From: an uncultured Collinsella sp.
Lineage (GTDB): Bacteria > Actinomycetota > Coriobacteriia > Coriobacteriales > Coriobacteriaceae
Direction: 5' to 3'
NCBI GenBank assembly: GCA_900754275.1
Contig: CAAECF010000002.1
Location: forward strand, 1 to 40,766
DNA: 40,766 nucleotides
This document shows positions 16,897-26,069 of this stretch, piece by piece; the stretch's first letter is position 1; every line of letters begins with the position of its first letter. The notes beneath the pieces were generated by a model. That model was not told the origin of the DNA and did not search any database. It saw only the letters and a program-made list of their open reading frames with translations. Position numbers and translations under genes: made by a program.

Positions 16897-17919
16897 ATGA
16901 CGGCAAGCGACGCGACCGCGACAATTAAAAAGGGGAATTCGGAGCCCAGTTTCGATAAAACGGCTCAGCGCATCCTCAATCTTTTCTTTGTACTCAACAG
17001 CTCCCCCGAACCGCTGACGACCGAGCAGATCGTCTTGGATTCTGACCTGGGATATGGCTCGGGCAATATCGACTCGGATAAGCGCAAGTTTCGGCGCGAT
17101 CGTGACAAACTGCTCGAACGCGGCATCTTAATCAAGGAAGTTCGCCCCGCCGGCGCGCAGGAGACCGAGGAAAGCTCATGGACAATCGACCGCGAGCACA
17201 CGTTTGCGGCAGGCGGCCTCATCACCGCAGACGACGCCGATATCCTGCTCAACGCTATCGACCAGACAATAGCGGCCGGCTCATCCACTTTTGCCGCGCC
17301 GCTTGCCGATATTCGTTCCAAGATTGCCTACCTCACCGGCAGGACGACGGCGGACGAAGCACCGATCCGCCGCTCTCCCACCGTCGATGCGGTATGGAGC
17401 GCCTTTGCCGAGCGATGCGCGCTGCGATTTTTATATCAGAACGGACGCGGTGAGCAGAAAGAGCGTACCGTCTGCGTCTACGGCATGTTCGAGCGCGAGG
17501 GCGTTGCGTACTTCTGCGGCCTCGACAATGCCACCGACGACATCAGGACATTCCGCTGCGACCGTATCGTTCGCGCTTGGCGTCCTTCGAAGGCCTACGC
17601 CATCCCTGCAGACTTCAATCTCAACGACTACCTGTTCTTTGAATTCGATTTTGCCGACCGCCCGCCCGTTGCGGCTACGTTCTCGTTCGCCCCGCAGACG
17701 CAGATCGATATGATCAACGGCCTCACGCGCGGGCGAGGTGAGCTCGCACACACCGATTCGGGATGGACTTGGACCGTTGACGTGCGCGATCTTGAAGCCG
17801 CCGCCTCATTTTGCATGGCCCACGCCATGGACGGCATGAGGCCCATGGCCCCCAAATCGCTCAAGCAGGCGTGGAACCACCTCATTGAAAGGACGGTGCA
17901 CGAGCATGCCCGTGCGTAA
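16897..17919 (+). CDS. WYL-domain transcriptional regulator, PafB-like
   Basis: A 340-residue regulator with an N-terminal winged helix (about 18-90; QRILNLFFVLNSSPEPLTTEQIV, then the IDSDKRKFRRDRDKLLERGI wing/recognition region typical of WYL proteins). A WYL-type ligand domain follows (about 165-245; FLYQNGRGEQKERTVCVYGMFEREGVAYFCGLD), then a C-terminal extension. GAGG lies five bases before the ATG. The next gene overlaps its 3' end by 14 bp and encodes a second WYL protein, the arrangement of actinobacterial pafB-pafC, whose products activate DNA-damage genes. That functional transfer is inference. It is divergent from the M28-like gene. Confidence 0.88.
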   Translation: MTASDATATIKKGNSEPSFDKTAQRILNLFFVLNSSPEPLTTEQIVLDSDLGYGSGNIDSDKRKFRRDRDKLLERGILIKEVRPAGAQETEESSWTIDREHTFAAGGLITADDADILLNAIDQTIAAGSSTFAAPLADIRSKIAYLTGRTTADEAPIRRSPTVDAVWSAFAERCALRFLYQNGRGEQKERTVCVYGMFEREGVAYFCGLDNATDDIRTFRCDRIVRAWRPSKAYAIPADFNLNDYLFFEFDFADRPPVAATFSFAPQTQIDMINGLTRGRGELAHTDSGWTWTVDVRDLEAAASFCMAHAMDGMRPMAPKSLKQAWNHLIERTVHEHARA

Positions 17920-18823
17920 ACTCACCAGCGAGCAGAGGCTCTCGCGCGCCATCGACATCATGGAGGCCCTCTACGCCGCCGGCGAGAGCGGCATGACACG
18001 AACCGAGATTTGCAGTCGCTTTGACATCACGGGGGCGTCGCTCGACGAGATTCTCGAGATCGTCTCGACGCTCGCGGACCGAGAATCGGGTGCGCGTATC
18101 ATCTGCGAATGCCACGGCGAGCGCGTGGTCCTCACCGGTGACGCCGGGCGTGTACTACCGCTGCGCCTGAGTGCCGCCGAGGGCGCTGTGCTCAACCACG
18201 AACTTGAATCGTTGGGGATCGAGCCCCAGGCGGCGGCTCGAATTCGACATGCTCTTCTACCCGAAGAGCTCGGCTATAACCAGCACGTCTTTGACACCGT
18301 CAACCACGGGTCGCACTGGCAGCAGCTGAGCTGCGCCATTCAGGACGGCGTTCGCTGTCGTATCTCGTATCGCTCGATGGACGATGCGCGGCCACGCGAG
18401 CGTCTGGTCGACCCCTTGCGCATTACAGCAAACGGCGACCAAACATATCTGATTGCCTGGGACATCGCGGTCGATGAGCAGCGCACCTATCGCATGGATA
18501 AAATCGAGGGACTCGCCTTGACGGAAGACTCCGTCGTGCCTCACGCACCGGACGTTGCATCCCTCCACGATTCCCTTGCCCGGACGCAGCGTAGCGCAAA
18601 GCTCTTGATGCCATTCGATATGGCGGAGCATCTGGACTGGGCCGGCATCACCCTCATCGAGCGCAGCGGGACAGACATGGCAACGGTAACCGTACATTAC
18701 GGCTCCGAGCGTTGGCTGCTGAGCCAGATAATCGCAGCGGGCGGAGCCATCCGCATCTTGGATGACCCCGCCCTGTCAAAGCGTCTGTGCGATATGGCAA
18801 AAACCCTCTTCTGTCCGCTTTAG
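17906..18823 (+). CDS. WYL-domain transcriptional regulator, PafC-like
   Basis: Second member of the WYL pair, 305 residues. The N-terminal helix-turn-helix region (about 7-60) includes RLSRAIDIMEALYAAGESGMTRTEICSRF. The WYL domain (about 145-205) contains CRISYRSMDDARPRERLVDPLRI and YLIAWDIAVDEQRTYRMDKI, with the WYL triad replaced by YLIAW. A C-terminal ligand/dimer domain follows. The ATG at 17906 lies inside the end of the preceding gene; the frame is also open to a TTG at 17885. Tight overlap suggests the two proteins are made together and may form a heterodimer. It converges on the DinG gene, with a 4-bp overlap of the two stop ends. Confidence 0.88.
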   Translation: MPVRKLTSEQRLSRAIDIMEALYAAGESGMTRTEICSRFDITGASLDEILEIVSTLADRESGARIICECHGERVVLTGDAGRVLPLRLSAAEGAVLNHELESLGIEPQAAARIRHALLPEELGYNQHVFDTVNHGSHWQQLSCAIQDGVRCRISYRSMDDARPRERLVDPLRITANGDQTYLIAWDIAVDEQRTYRMDKIEGLALTEDSVVPHAPDVASLHDSLARTQRSAKLLMPFDMAEHLDWAGITLIERSGTDMATVTVHYGSERWLLSQIIAAGGAIRILDDPALSKRLCDMAKTLFCPL

Positions 18824-21714
18824 CGCCGCCGCTCGTGGCGTGCACGCCACAGCTGTAGATAGTGCCCGATCTGCGCCGATTCGATGCGCTGGTAGGAGCT
18901 CGTGGGCAGCGACGTTAAGAACTTCTTGCCATAGCCCTTCGTCACCAGGCGAGGATCCGCCAAGATCAGCACACCGCTATCGGTCGACGAGCGAATCAAA
19001 CGCCCCGCGGCCTGCTTAACCTCGAGCACCGCCTCGGGCAGCGAATAGCGCGCCCATGCGCGGTCTTCGCGCAGGTTGCGCTCGCACGAGAGCGGGTCCG
19101 TGGGGCTCGAGAACGGCAACTTGGGAATGATGACGCAGCGCAGCGTCTCACCGCTGGCATCAAACCCCTCCCAGAAGGCCTTGAGCGCAAAAAGCGACGA
19201 GGTCGGTTCGTTGATAAACCGGTCGCGCAGGCGACGAGGAGATGAGTTGCGCTGCTGGCAGTTGAGCTCCAGACCCGCACGGGCCATCTTGGGCTCAACG
19301 CGGGCGTATAGGTCCTCCATGTCGCGCCGATTGGTGAACAACGTGAGCACCGATCCGCCCATAGCAAGATGGGCGTCGACCAGTACGCGGTCGAGCGCCG
19401 TAAGATAGCTCTCACGATCGCGCGGATCGGGGATATCGCCCGCAACGACTACAGCCATGTTCGAATCGAAGTCGTAGCTCGAATCCAAGTGCAGCGATGA
19501 CGACGTTGAAGCACCGATGCGATCAAGGCCGACCGCATGGTTAAAGTGCTCAAAGCTTTTGGACACCGTCATGGTCGCCGAGGCAAAGATAGCCGTGTGA
19601 ACCTCGGGTAGCCACTCGGTTGCCAAAGCCTCGCCAATGTCGATGCGCTCTGCGGTCATCGACTCTCCGCCGGCACGAAGTCTGCGATTGACCTGCAGCG
19701 AATACACGTAGTGTTCATCGGTGCCATCAATGATGAGTTTGAGGTTCTCGGCCAGCTCGTGCAGGCGGCGCGAGATATCACCCAGGTCGACAACAACCTC
19801 GGGCTTGTCGGCGGCGACGGCTTGCACCAGCGCGTCGACGCACTTGTCAGCTTGTTCCAATGCATCGATGGCAGCGTAGGCCGACTGTAAGAAATCATGC
19901 CAGTCGTCAGATTCGCGCAGCTCGGGGCCAATCCATAGATTGGCATTGTCATAACCCCCACGGGCACGGCGGCCGAGCTCGCGAACGCCATCGAACACGT
20001 CGGCGATTGCCATGCTCGCGCGCGCAACCGTCGACGTCGCCTTGGCAGTAAGGCCCAGATAGAGCGTAGAGCCCTCAGAGGTTGCCAAATCACGGGAGAC
20101 CTGGCTTAGCGCACCGGTGCTCGAGCCACCCAGGCGCTCAAACAGAACGCGTGATTCGTCCGCCGACACCACGCGCGCCCACTGACGGCGCGCCTCGCGC
20201 TCGATAGAATGAGCCTCGTCGATTACCCAATGACGAATCGGAGGCAAAATCCTGCCCTCGGCCGCAACATTGCGGAACAGCAGGGAATGGTTGGTGACCA
20301 CCACGTCGGCATGCGCCGCACGACGGCGAGCGCCGTGGACCAAGCATTTTTCAGGGAAAAACGGGCAGAGGCGACGAGCACACTCGCGCGAGGCCGTCGT
20401 AAAGTCGGGGCGGTTGACGCTGCGCCACCGAATGCCAAGCGAGTCGAGGTCGCCATCGGCTGATTGACAGACGTACGCCATAATGACCGCGACCGCCGTG
20501 AGCGTGTCCGCCGGATCGCGCTTGGTGGTAATCTCGACCTGGCCGCGGCTCATGCGCTCAAGCTTGCGCAGGCACGGATAGTGGTCATAGCCCTTGAGAG
20601 CGCAAAATGACAGGCCACCGTCCAGTTGCTCGGCAAGTTTTGGCAGCTCATGGTACATGAGCTGGTCGGCAAGATTGTTCGATTTGGTCGCAATACCAAC
20701 CGTGATGTTGTTACGGCGTGCTGCCTCGGCAAAAGGCACCAGATAGGCCATCGATTTGCCGACGCCCGTGCCCGCCTCAATTACACGATGAGTGCCCGTG
20801 ACCAGCGCATCGCGGACCTCGAGCGCCATCGCGATCTGCTCATCACGCGGCTCGTAGGTGGGATACATGCGATTGACCAGGCCACCTGGCGCATAGTCTG
20901 CCTCAATCTCCTCACGACTCGGCATCTTGAGGATCGGCAGTTCGTCGGCGTCCACCCGATCGTCGGCGCGATCGGCCTTGAGAACGTCAGCACGAGCGGC
21001 GCTGAGAGAGAAGATAGAACCAGGGTTCTGCCCCGCCAAGAATGAGAAGATTGGACGATAGGACCAAGGCACGTCCGGATGCATGTCGGCTAGGCGCGCC
21101 ATGAGGCCCTGGGGCAAGTCGGTGAGTGCCACGAGCAACACGCGCCATACGCCACACAGGGCGTCGACGTCGGCATTGGCACGGTGTGATACCGAGTCGC
21201 AGCCAAACAGATCGGCCATAAAAGACAGCTTGTGCGAGGCCAGGCGCGGAAGCGCGATGCGCGACAGCGCCAGCGAATCGATCCAAATATCGCTCACGCT
21301 GACGCCGCCTTTGACCGACTCGATAAACGAGCGGTCGAACGTGGCGTTATGTGCGATCACCGGACAACCACCGACAAAATCGGCGAGAGCGGCGACGGCC
21401 TCAACCGCCGACGGGGCATCTGCCACATCGGCATTTGTAATGCTCGTGAGCTCGGTAATCTCGGCGGGAATCAGCTGTTTGGGATGCACGAAGGTATCGA
21501 AGCGGTCGATGACCTCGCGGCCCGAAAGACGGGCCGCCGAGATCTCGATCAGCTCGTTGTCCTGCACCGAAAGACCCGTGGTCTCGGTATCGAGGACAAT
21601 CACATCTTCCTCGATAAGGCCGAAGGACTGCGTTTTGGCGCGGTCGGCAAGCGTGGCATAGGAGTCGATGACAAACTGCGGCGTTCCTGACGAAACCGCG
21701 TCCTCGATTAGCAT
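18820..21714 (-). CDS. dinG: DinG-family helicase with N-terminal DEDDh exonuclease domain
   Basis: A 964-residue DNA repair enzyme. The N-terminal exonuclease (about 37-200) has all five DEDDh residues: Asp42 and Glu44 in LDTETTG, Asp127 in AHNATFD, His177 and Asp182 in SHRANADVD. The XPD/DinG-type helicase follows with Walker A EAGTGVGKS (313-321), probable Fe-S cluster cysteines (Cys381, 445, 450, 457), DEAH (499-502) and the C-terminal motif QAAGRLIRSS. DinG enzymes unwind 5'-tailed DNA, R-loops and other structures. This two-domain form is known from Gram-positive bacteria. The ATG overlaps the end of ddl by 7 bp (ATGCTAA), so the two are co-translated. Its 3' end meets the WYL pair. Confidence 0.93.
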   Translation of the reverse strand: MLIEDAVSSGTPQFVIDSYATLADRAKTQSFGLIEEDVIVLDTETTGLSVQDNELIEISAARLSGREVIDRFDTFVHPKQLIPAEITELTSITNADVADAPSAVEAVAALADFVGGCPVIAHNATFDRSFIESVKGGVSVSDIWIDSLALSRIALPRLASHKLSFMADLFGCDSVSHRANADVDALCGVWRVLLVALTDLPQGLMARLADMHPDVPWSYRPIFSFLAGQNPGSIFSLSAARADVLKADRADDRVDADELPILKMPSREEIEADYAPGGLVNRMYPTYEPRDEQIAMALEVRDALVTGTHRVIEAGTGVGKSMAYLVPFAEAARRNNITVGIATKSNNLADQLMYHELPKLAEQLDGGLSFCALKGYDHYPCLRKLERMSRGQVEITTKRDPADTLTAVAVIMAYVCQSADGDLDSLGIRWRSVNRPDFTTASRECARRLCPFFPEKCLVHGARRRAAHADVVVTNHSLLFRNVAAEGRILPPIRHWVIDEAHSIEREARRQWARVVSADESRVLFERLGGSSTGALSQVSRDLATSEGSTLYLGLTAKATSTVARASMAIADVFDGVRELGRRARGGYDNANLWIGPELRESDDWHDFLQSAYAAIDALEQADKCVDALVQAVAADKPEVVVDLGDISRRLHELAENLKLIIDGTDEHYVYSLQVNRRLRAGGESMTAERIDIGEALATEWLPEVHTAIFASATMTVSKSFEHFNHAVGLDRIGASTSSSLHLDSSYDFDSNMAVVVAGDIPDPRDRESYLTALDRVLVDAHLAMGGSVLTLFTNRRDMEDLYARVEPKMARAGLELNCQQRNSSPRRLRDRFINEPTSSLFALKAFWEGFDASGETLRCVIIPKLPFSSPTDPLSCERNLREDRAWARYSLPEAVLEVKQAAGRLIRSSTDSGVLILADPRLVTKGYGKKFLTSLPTSSYQRIESAQIGHYLQLWRARHERRR

Positions 21715-22673
21715 GCAATGCCCGCTCGACGAAGGCCCATACGGATCAGGCTGTCACAGACCTGCGGGAACGTCATGTCGTCGGTGTGGCGGATCTCATC
21801 CGGATACAGCGACGTATCGGTCATGCCGGGAATGGTATTGGTCTCGAGGATAATGGGACCGTCTTCGCTCACAATAAAGTCGCTGCGCGAGATACCCAGG
21901 CAACCGAGGGCCTTGTGAGCGGCACAGGCAAGTTCCTGAGCGCGAGCGTAATTCTCGGGTGAAATCTGCGCCGGAATGCGATGGATATCCGTAGGGTCGA
22001 CATACTTCACGTCCAGATCGTAGAACTCGCAGTCCTCGGGCTTACGAATCTCGACAATCGGCAGGGCGCGCACGTCATCTTCGCCGTATACGCCGACGGT
22101 GATCTCGGTACCCTCGATGCACTTCTCGACCAGCACTTTGTCGCCGTACTCAAACGCCTTGGCGATTGCCGCGGGCAGCTCGGAGGGCTCATGGACCAGG
22201 GAAATGCCATAGCTGGAACCGTTGACGGCCGGCTTCACAAAGCAGCGCTCGCCACAAACCTCGACGATATGATCGATATCGACTTCGTCGCCCACCTCGA
22301 GCGCAAGGCCGGGGGCAATGGGAATGCCCGCTTTGGCGTATAGGAGCTTAGAGACCTCCTTGTCGGCACCGCAGGCGCTGGCAAGTACGCCCGAGGCCGT
22401 GTAGGGGATACCCAGGGTCTCCATGGCACCCTGCATGGCGCCATCCTCACCGCCGGCGCCGTGCATGGCGATAAATGCCACATCGAATCCGCCGGTCGCC
22501 ATGGTTACCATAAAGTCATCAGCGGCCGTGTCAAGCAGCTCCACCGAGGTGTAGCCGGCTTCCTTCAGCGCCACCACAACGTTCTTTCCCGAATCGAGCG
22601 AGATCTCGCGCTCGGCGGAATGACCGCCCGCCAAGACCGCTACGTGCATGTTCTCTAGGCTTTTACCCGGCAT
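21708..22673 (-). CDS. ddl: D-alanine-D-alanine ligase
   Basis: Makes the D-Ala-D-Ala dipeptide for peptidoglycan precursors, using ATP in the cytosol. The 321-residue sequence shows the ATP-grasp fold: N-terminal VLAGGHSAEREISL, substrate motif MHGAGGEDGAMQG, ATP-binding FVKPAVNGSSYGIS and the metal/ligand motif ILETNTIPGMTDTSLYP, where Asn replaces nothing essential. GGAGGAG lies seven bases before the ATG. The first gene of a unit with dinG; rlmN is divergent. The motif does not show the residues that would switch it to D-Lac, but that is best checked by alignment. Confidence 0.95.
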   Translation of the reverse strand: MPGKSLENMHVAVLAGGHSAEREISLDSGKNVVVALKEAGYTSVELLDTAADDFMVTMATGGFDVAFIAMHGAGGEDGAMQGAMETLGIPYTASGVLASACGADKEVSKLLYAKAGIPIAPGLALEVGDEVDIDHIVEVCGERCFVKPAVNGSSYGISLVHEPSELPAAIAKAFEYGDKVLVEKCIEGTEITVGVYGEDDVRALPIVEIRKPEDCEFYDLDVKYVDPTDIHRIPAQISPENYARAQELACAAHKALGCLGISRSDFIVSEDGPIILETNTIPGMTDTSLYPDEIRHTDDMTFPQVCDSLIRMGLRRAGIAC

Positions 22674-22758
22674 GGGCAGACTCCTCCTCTATAATTTCTG
22701 CAGCTGATACCATATTGTAGCGATACCCTCTACGTTTCCCCAAAATCGAAAGGCTTCC

Positions 22759-23811
22759 ATGAATCCCAGGACTAAATCTCAGGACATTCGCGACTTGAGC
22801 CAAAACGATATTCGCGAGCTCGTGGCCGAACTTGGCCAGCCTGCCTTCCGCGCGAAGCAGCTCATCGAATGGGTCTTTGAGAAGAACGTTTGTTCGTTTG
22901 ACGATATGACCAACCTCCCCAAGGCTTTCCGTGAGCAGCTTAAAGAGGCTTTTGCCTTTGATACGCCGACTGAACTCACCAAGCAGGTTTCCAAAGATGG
23001 CTCGCGCAAGTATCTGCTCGAGTACCACGATGGCATTTCCGTCGAGACTGTTGGCATGCCACGTCGTAACAAGCTTTCCGTCTGCGTTTCCACCCAGGCA
23101 GGCTGCGGCATGGGCTGTGCCTTTTGCGCTACCGGTCTCAACGGCCTCAAGCGCTCTCTGACCGCTCAAGAGATCGTCGACCAGGTGCTTCATGTATCCA
23201 ACGACTTTAGCGAGCGTGCCACAAGCGTTGTCTTCATGGGCCAGGGCGAGCCGTTTGCCAACTACGACGAGGTTCTCAAGGCACTGCGTATCCTCAACGA
23301 CCCCGATGGCATCGGTATCGGCGCTCGTCACCTCACCGTCTCTACCAGCGGCGTTATTCCCGGTATTCGCAAATTTGCCGATATCCCCGAGCAGTTCACG
23401 CTTGCCGTTTCCCTGCATTCCGCCATCCAGTCGACGCGCAATAAGCTCATGCCCGGTGTTAAGAAATACACGCTGCTTCGCCTTCACGAAGCGCTTCAGC
23501 TCTACACCGAGAAGACTGGCCGCCGCCCGACCTATGAGTATGCCATGATCGAAGGCGTCAACGATACGAATCCCGAGATGCAGGCACTCTGCGACTTCTG
23601 CGAGGGAACGCTGTGCCACGTTAACCTGATTCAACTTAACGACATCGAGGGCAGTCCGCTCAAGCCGTCGCCGATTCATAAGGTTGAGGATCTTCAGCGT
23701 CGTCTTGAGTCCCGTGGCATCGAGACCACGATTCGTAACTCCCGTGGTAACGATATTGACGCCGCTTGCGGACAGCTGAAACAGCGCTTCAAAGTTCAGA
23801 AGAACGCATAG
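22759..23811 (+). CDS. rlmN: Dual-specificity 23S rRNA/tRNA adenine-C2 methyltransferase
   Basis: A radical-SAM enzyme that methylates C2 of A2503 in 23S rRNA and A37 in some tRNAs. The 350-residue sequence has the cluster motif CGMGCAFC (Cys116, Cys120, Cys123), the SAM-binding FMGQGEPFANYDEV, and the C-terminal SRGNDIDAACGQL with Cys337, matching the methyl-carrying catalytic cysteine of E. coli RlmN. GAAAGG lies five bases before the ATG. It is the only plus-strand gene in this stretch and ends in a strong terminator. Confidence 0.96.
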   Translation: MNPRTKSQDIRDLSQNDIRELVAELGQPAFRAKQLIEWVFEKNVCSFDDMTNLPKAFREQLKEAFAFDTPTELTKQVSKDGSRKYLLEYHDGISVETVGMPRRNKLSVCVSTQAGCGMGCAFCATGLNGLKRSLTAQEIVDQVLHVSNDFSERATSVVFMGQGEPFANYDEVLKALRILNDPDGIGIGARHLTVSTSGVIPGIRKFADIPEQFTLAVSLHSAIQSTRNKLMPGVKKYTLLRLHEALQLYTEKTGRRPTYEYAMIEGVNDTNPEMQALCDFCEGTLCHVNLIQLNDIEGSPLKPSPIHKVEDLQRRLESRGIETTIRNSRGNDIDAACGQLKQRFKVQKNA

Positions 23812-23829
23812 GGGAGTCGCACTCCAAAA

Positions 23830-23845
23830 CGTTTCATGTGAAACA
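23830..23845. promoter_or_regulatory. parS-like site (imperfect)
   Basis: CGTTTCATGTGAAACA matches the 16-bp parS consensus TGTTTCACGTGAAACA at 14 positions, with the palindrome core kept except at the centre. It lies about 2.1 kb from the three perfect sites and could be an extra, weaker ParB site. Confidence 0.5.
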
Positions 23846-23849
23846 TCGG

Positions 23850-23884
23850 ACGGCCCCTGTTGCAGGATATGCAACAGGGGCCGT
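23850..23884 (+). terminator. Intrinsic terminator of rlmN
   Basis: A perfect 14-bp GC-rich stem (arms 23850-23863 and 23871-23884) with a 7-nt loop followed by TTCATTTATT on the plus strand. Confidence 0.85.
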
Positions 23885-23945
23885 TTCATTTATTGACCTC
23901 AATTTTGGACCGCTGCTAGCTTCCCCATTGTTTACGGACAAAATA

Positions 23946-23981
23946 AGCGGCCCTTGTCTCATGAATCAGACAAGGGCCGCT
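23946..23981 (-). terminator. Intrinsic terminator of the parAB unit
   Basis: A perfect 14-bp stem (AGCGGCCCTTGTCT and its complement) with an 8-nt loop, followed on the minus strand by TATTTTGT. It ends the transcript of parA, parB and the small membrane protein gene. Confidence 0.8.
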
Positions 23982-24009
23982 CAAAATATGCAGGGTAATT
24001 GTTAGGTAC

Positions 24010-24264
24010 CTAATAGCCTACATTTTCCCATTGGTTGCTAACCCAACCTTGATTAATCTTAGGATTATTTGTTACCTGAGCAGTGCGCATGGCAACATCT
24101 TCTGTCATAACATCCATTTTCTTCTTGGAAGAATCGACAATATCTTGCGCACCACGAAGCAAACGACCTCGAAGTTCATCGTCTGTCGCGATCTTATAGC
24201 CAGCAAAGGCACCGGCCGCGACAGTCGTCACCAATGCAATCGCAGTTAAAATCTTATTCCTCAT
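24010..24264 (-). CDS. Small membrane-anchored protein at the end of the par operon
   Basis: An 84-residue protein with an N-terminal hydrophobic segment (about 5-22, ILTAIALVTTVAAGAFAG) and a polar, charged tail (DDELRGRLLRGAQDIVDSSKKKMDVM), a layout resembling YtxH-like proteins; the match is by appearance only. GGAGG lies five bases before the ATG at 24264, and the gene overlaps parB by 11 bp, so its translation is tied to parB. A longer frame from TTG 24282 is less likely. The function is unknown; its position suggests a possible membrane link for the segregation system. Confidence 0.75.
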   Translation of the reverse strand: MRNKILTAIALVTTVAAGAFAGYKIATDDELRGRLLRGAQDIVDSSKKKMDVMTEDVAMRTAQVTNNPKINQGWVSNQWENVGY

Positions 24265-25159
24265 CTTGGCCTCCTTGATCAAACTGAATCATTTCACCAA
24301 GAATACGAGAGAGCTCTTCCTCGTCTTTAAACTCAATCTCAATCTTATTCTTTCCACGCGAGCTTTTCACGCGCACATTGGTATTAAATACCTGACGAAG
24401 TACACGCGCAGCCTTTTTAAAAGACTGAGGCGCTGCAGGCCGCGGCGTCTTAGGTGTCTCTCCGGCAGAAAACAATGGAGCAAGATTTTCTGTCGCTCTT
24501 ACGGAAAGGCCCTCCGCAACAACCTTCTCTGCAAGTCGAATTCGAGCATCCTCATAGGGAACTGCAAGAATCGCACGTGCGTGACCAGCAGTAAGTTTAC
24601 CCTCAAAAATCATCTGCTGAACTACTTCGGGGAGATCGAGAAGGCGCAGCGAATTTGTAATTGCAGAGCGTGATTTGCTTACTGCCTTCGACAATGCCTC
24701 CTGGGTCATACCGCTGGCATCAATGAGCTGGCGATAGCCCTTAGCCTCTTCGACGGGATTCAGATCAGAACGCTGAAGGTTTTCGATAAGAGCAAGAGCC
24801 AGCATCTCTTCATCATTAACATCTTTAATGATGACAGGCAGCTCCTCAAGACCAGCAAGCTTTGACGCCTGGTAACGACGCTCACCAGCGATGATCTCAT
24901 AGCCGTTTCCATGCTTGCGAACCAAAAGCGGCTGCAAAACGCCATGTTCTTGGATTGACTCGCTCAACTCGCGAAGTTCAGTTTCATTAAAGTGAATTCG
25001 CGGTTGATTAGGGTTGGGAACGATATCCTCAACCGGTAGTTTTGTTTCAGATGCTGTATTTGAAGCAGATGCAGCAGAACCACCGGTCTCATACTCAGCC
25101 TCTGAGACCAAAGCATTGAGTCCGCGTCCCAATCCACCGCGTTTCTTTGCACTAGGCAC
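24254..25159 (-). CDS. parB: Chromosome-partitioning protein ParB
   Basis: Binds parS and spreads along DNA as a CTP-dependent clamp, loading condensin and guiding origin segregation. The 301-residue sequence has the N-terminal GGLGRGLNALV segment (the ParA-contacting region of the family), the CTP-binding motif with GERRYQAS (92-99) and ENLQRSDLNPVEEA (126-139), a helix-turn-helix (about 150-185, MTQEALSKAVSKSRSAITNSLRLL) and a C-terminal dimer domain after a Pro/Ala linker. The GTG start overlaps the parA stop by 8 bp (GTGCCTAG). Three perfect parS sites lie about 0.9 kb upstream. Confidence 0.96.
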   Translation of the reverse strand: MPSAKKRGGLGRGLNALVSEAEYETGGSAASASNTASETKLPVEDIVPNPNQPRIHFNETELRELSESIQEHGVLQPLLVRKHGNGYEIIAGERRYQASKLAGLEELPVIIKDVNDEEMLALALIENLQRSDLNPVEEAKGYRQLIDASGMTQEALSKAVSKSRSAITNSLRLLDLPEVVQQMIFEGKLTAGHARAILAVPYEDARIRLAEKVVAEGLSVRATENLAPLFSAGETPKTPRPAAPQSFKKAARVLRQVFNTNVRVKSSRGKNKIEIEFKDEEELSRILGEMIQFDQGGQDEE

Positions 25160-25952
25160 GCTTGATCACCTCTTTTGCAAGGTTCATATACGCTTTTGCA
25201 CCCTTATTTTGAGGTGCATAGGTAATTACCGGTTCTCCAAAAGACGGAGCTTCAGAGATTTTAACAGTACGGGGAATCAGCGTCTTAAACGCCTTATCAC
25301 CAAAGTACGATTGAACTTCCTCAACAACCTGATTCGACAAAGAAGTACGTGAGTCATACATGGTCATAAGCACGCCATAGGTGTCTAAGCCCTTGTTCAG
25401 ACGTGATTTGACCATCTTCATTGACTCAAGCAGCTTCGTAACGCCCTCGAGTGCGTAATACTCACACTGGATTGGAATCAAAACGCTATCTGCTGCGGTC
25501 AAGGCATTGATTGTAAGCAGGCCGAGCGAAGGAGGACAGTCAATGAAAATAAAATCGAACTCGTCCTGAATCGGCTCAAGCAAGTCTTTGAGGCGGGTTT
25601 CACGAGCAATTGCGCTTACGAGCTCAATTTCAGCACCTGCAAGCTGAATCGTAGCTGGAATTACGAATACCTTTTTGCAATTTGTATCAAGAACAAGCGA
25701 TTCTGCCGGCACATCATTCAACAATGCATCATAGATGCAGTGATCAAGGTCTTCTTTTTCAATTCCAAATCCACTGGTACTGTTTCCCTGCGGATCAAAA
25801 TCGACAATCAGTGTCTTACGACCCTGCTCACCCAGTGCTGCTGCAAGGTTTACTGCCGTTGTTGACTTACCGACGCCGCCTTTTTGATTGATGATTGCAA
25901 TGATACGCGTGTCTTTTGCGTTCTTAGAACGCTTAACGTCGCGAAATCCCAC
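25152..25952 (-). CDS. parA: Chromosome-partitioning ATPase ParA (Soj)
   Basis: A Walker-type ATPase that binds DNA non-specifically and moves ParB-parS complexes apart. The 266-residue sequence has the deviant Walker A KGGVGKST (24-31), the A' motif VDFDPQGNST and Walker B FIFIDCPPSLG. It lacks the N-terminal DNA-binding domain of plasmid ParA proteins, as expected for the chromosomal type. The GTG start has GGAGGG just upstream. Its promoter region contains the parS cluster, so ParB may also influence its expression; that is inference. Confidence 0.96.
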   Translation of the reverse strand: MGFRDVKRSKNAKDTRIIAIINQKGGVGKSTTAVNLAAALGEQGRKTLIVDFDPQGNSTSGFGIEKEDLDHCIYDALLNDVPAESLVLDTNCKKVFVIPATIQLAGAEIELVSAIARETRLKDLLEPIQDEFDFIFIDCPPSLGLLTINALTAADSVLIPIQCEYYALEGVTKLLESMKMVKSRLNKGLDTYGVLMTMYDSRTSLSNQVVEEVQSYFGDKAFKTLIPRTVKISEAPSFGEPVITYAPQNKGAKAYMNLAKEVIKRA

Positions 25953-25991
25953 GGTCCCTCCTGGTGTGTATTAAAGCTGTCAAACGGAGGA

Positions 25992-26007
25992 TGTTTCACG
26001 TGAAACA
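25992..26007. promoter_or_regulatory. parS site 1
   Basis: Perfect 16-bp palindrome TGTTTCACGTGAAACA, the bacterial parS consensus, upstream of parA. Confidence 0.97.
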
Positions 26008-26030
26008 TTCCGATTCGATATCAACTGCCA

Positions 26031-26046
26031 TGTTTCACGTGAAACA
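26031..26046. promoter_or_regulatory. parS site 2
   Basis: Second perfect parS palindrome, 39 bp from the first (start to start). Confidence 0.97.
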
Positions 26047-26069
26047 CTGCAAGTTGTTAGTATCCATTA

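Noticed and set aside
22663..23889. 408-codon minus-strand frame opposite rlmN
   Set aside because: Antisense to a gene with intact radical-SAM motifs; no independent support.
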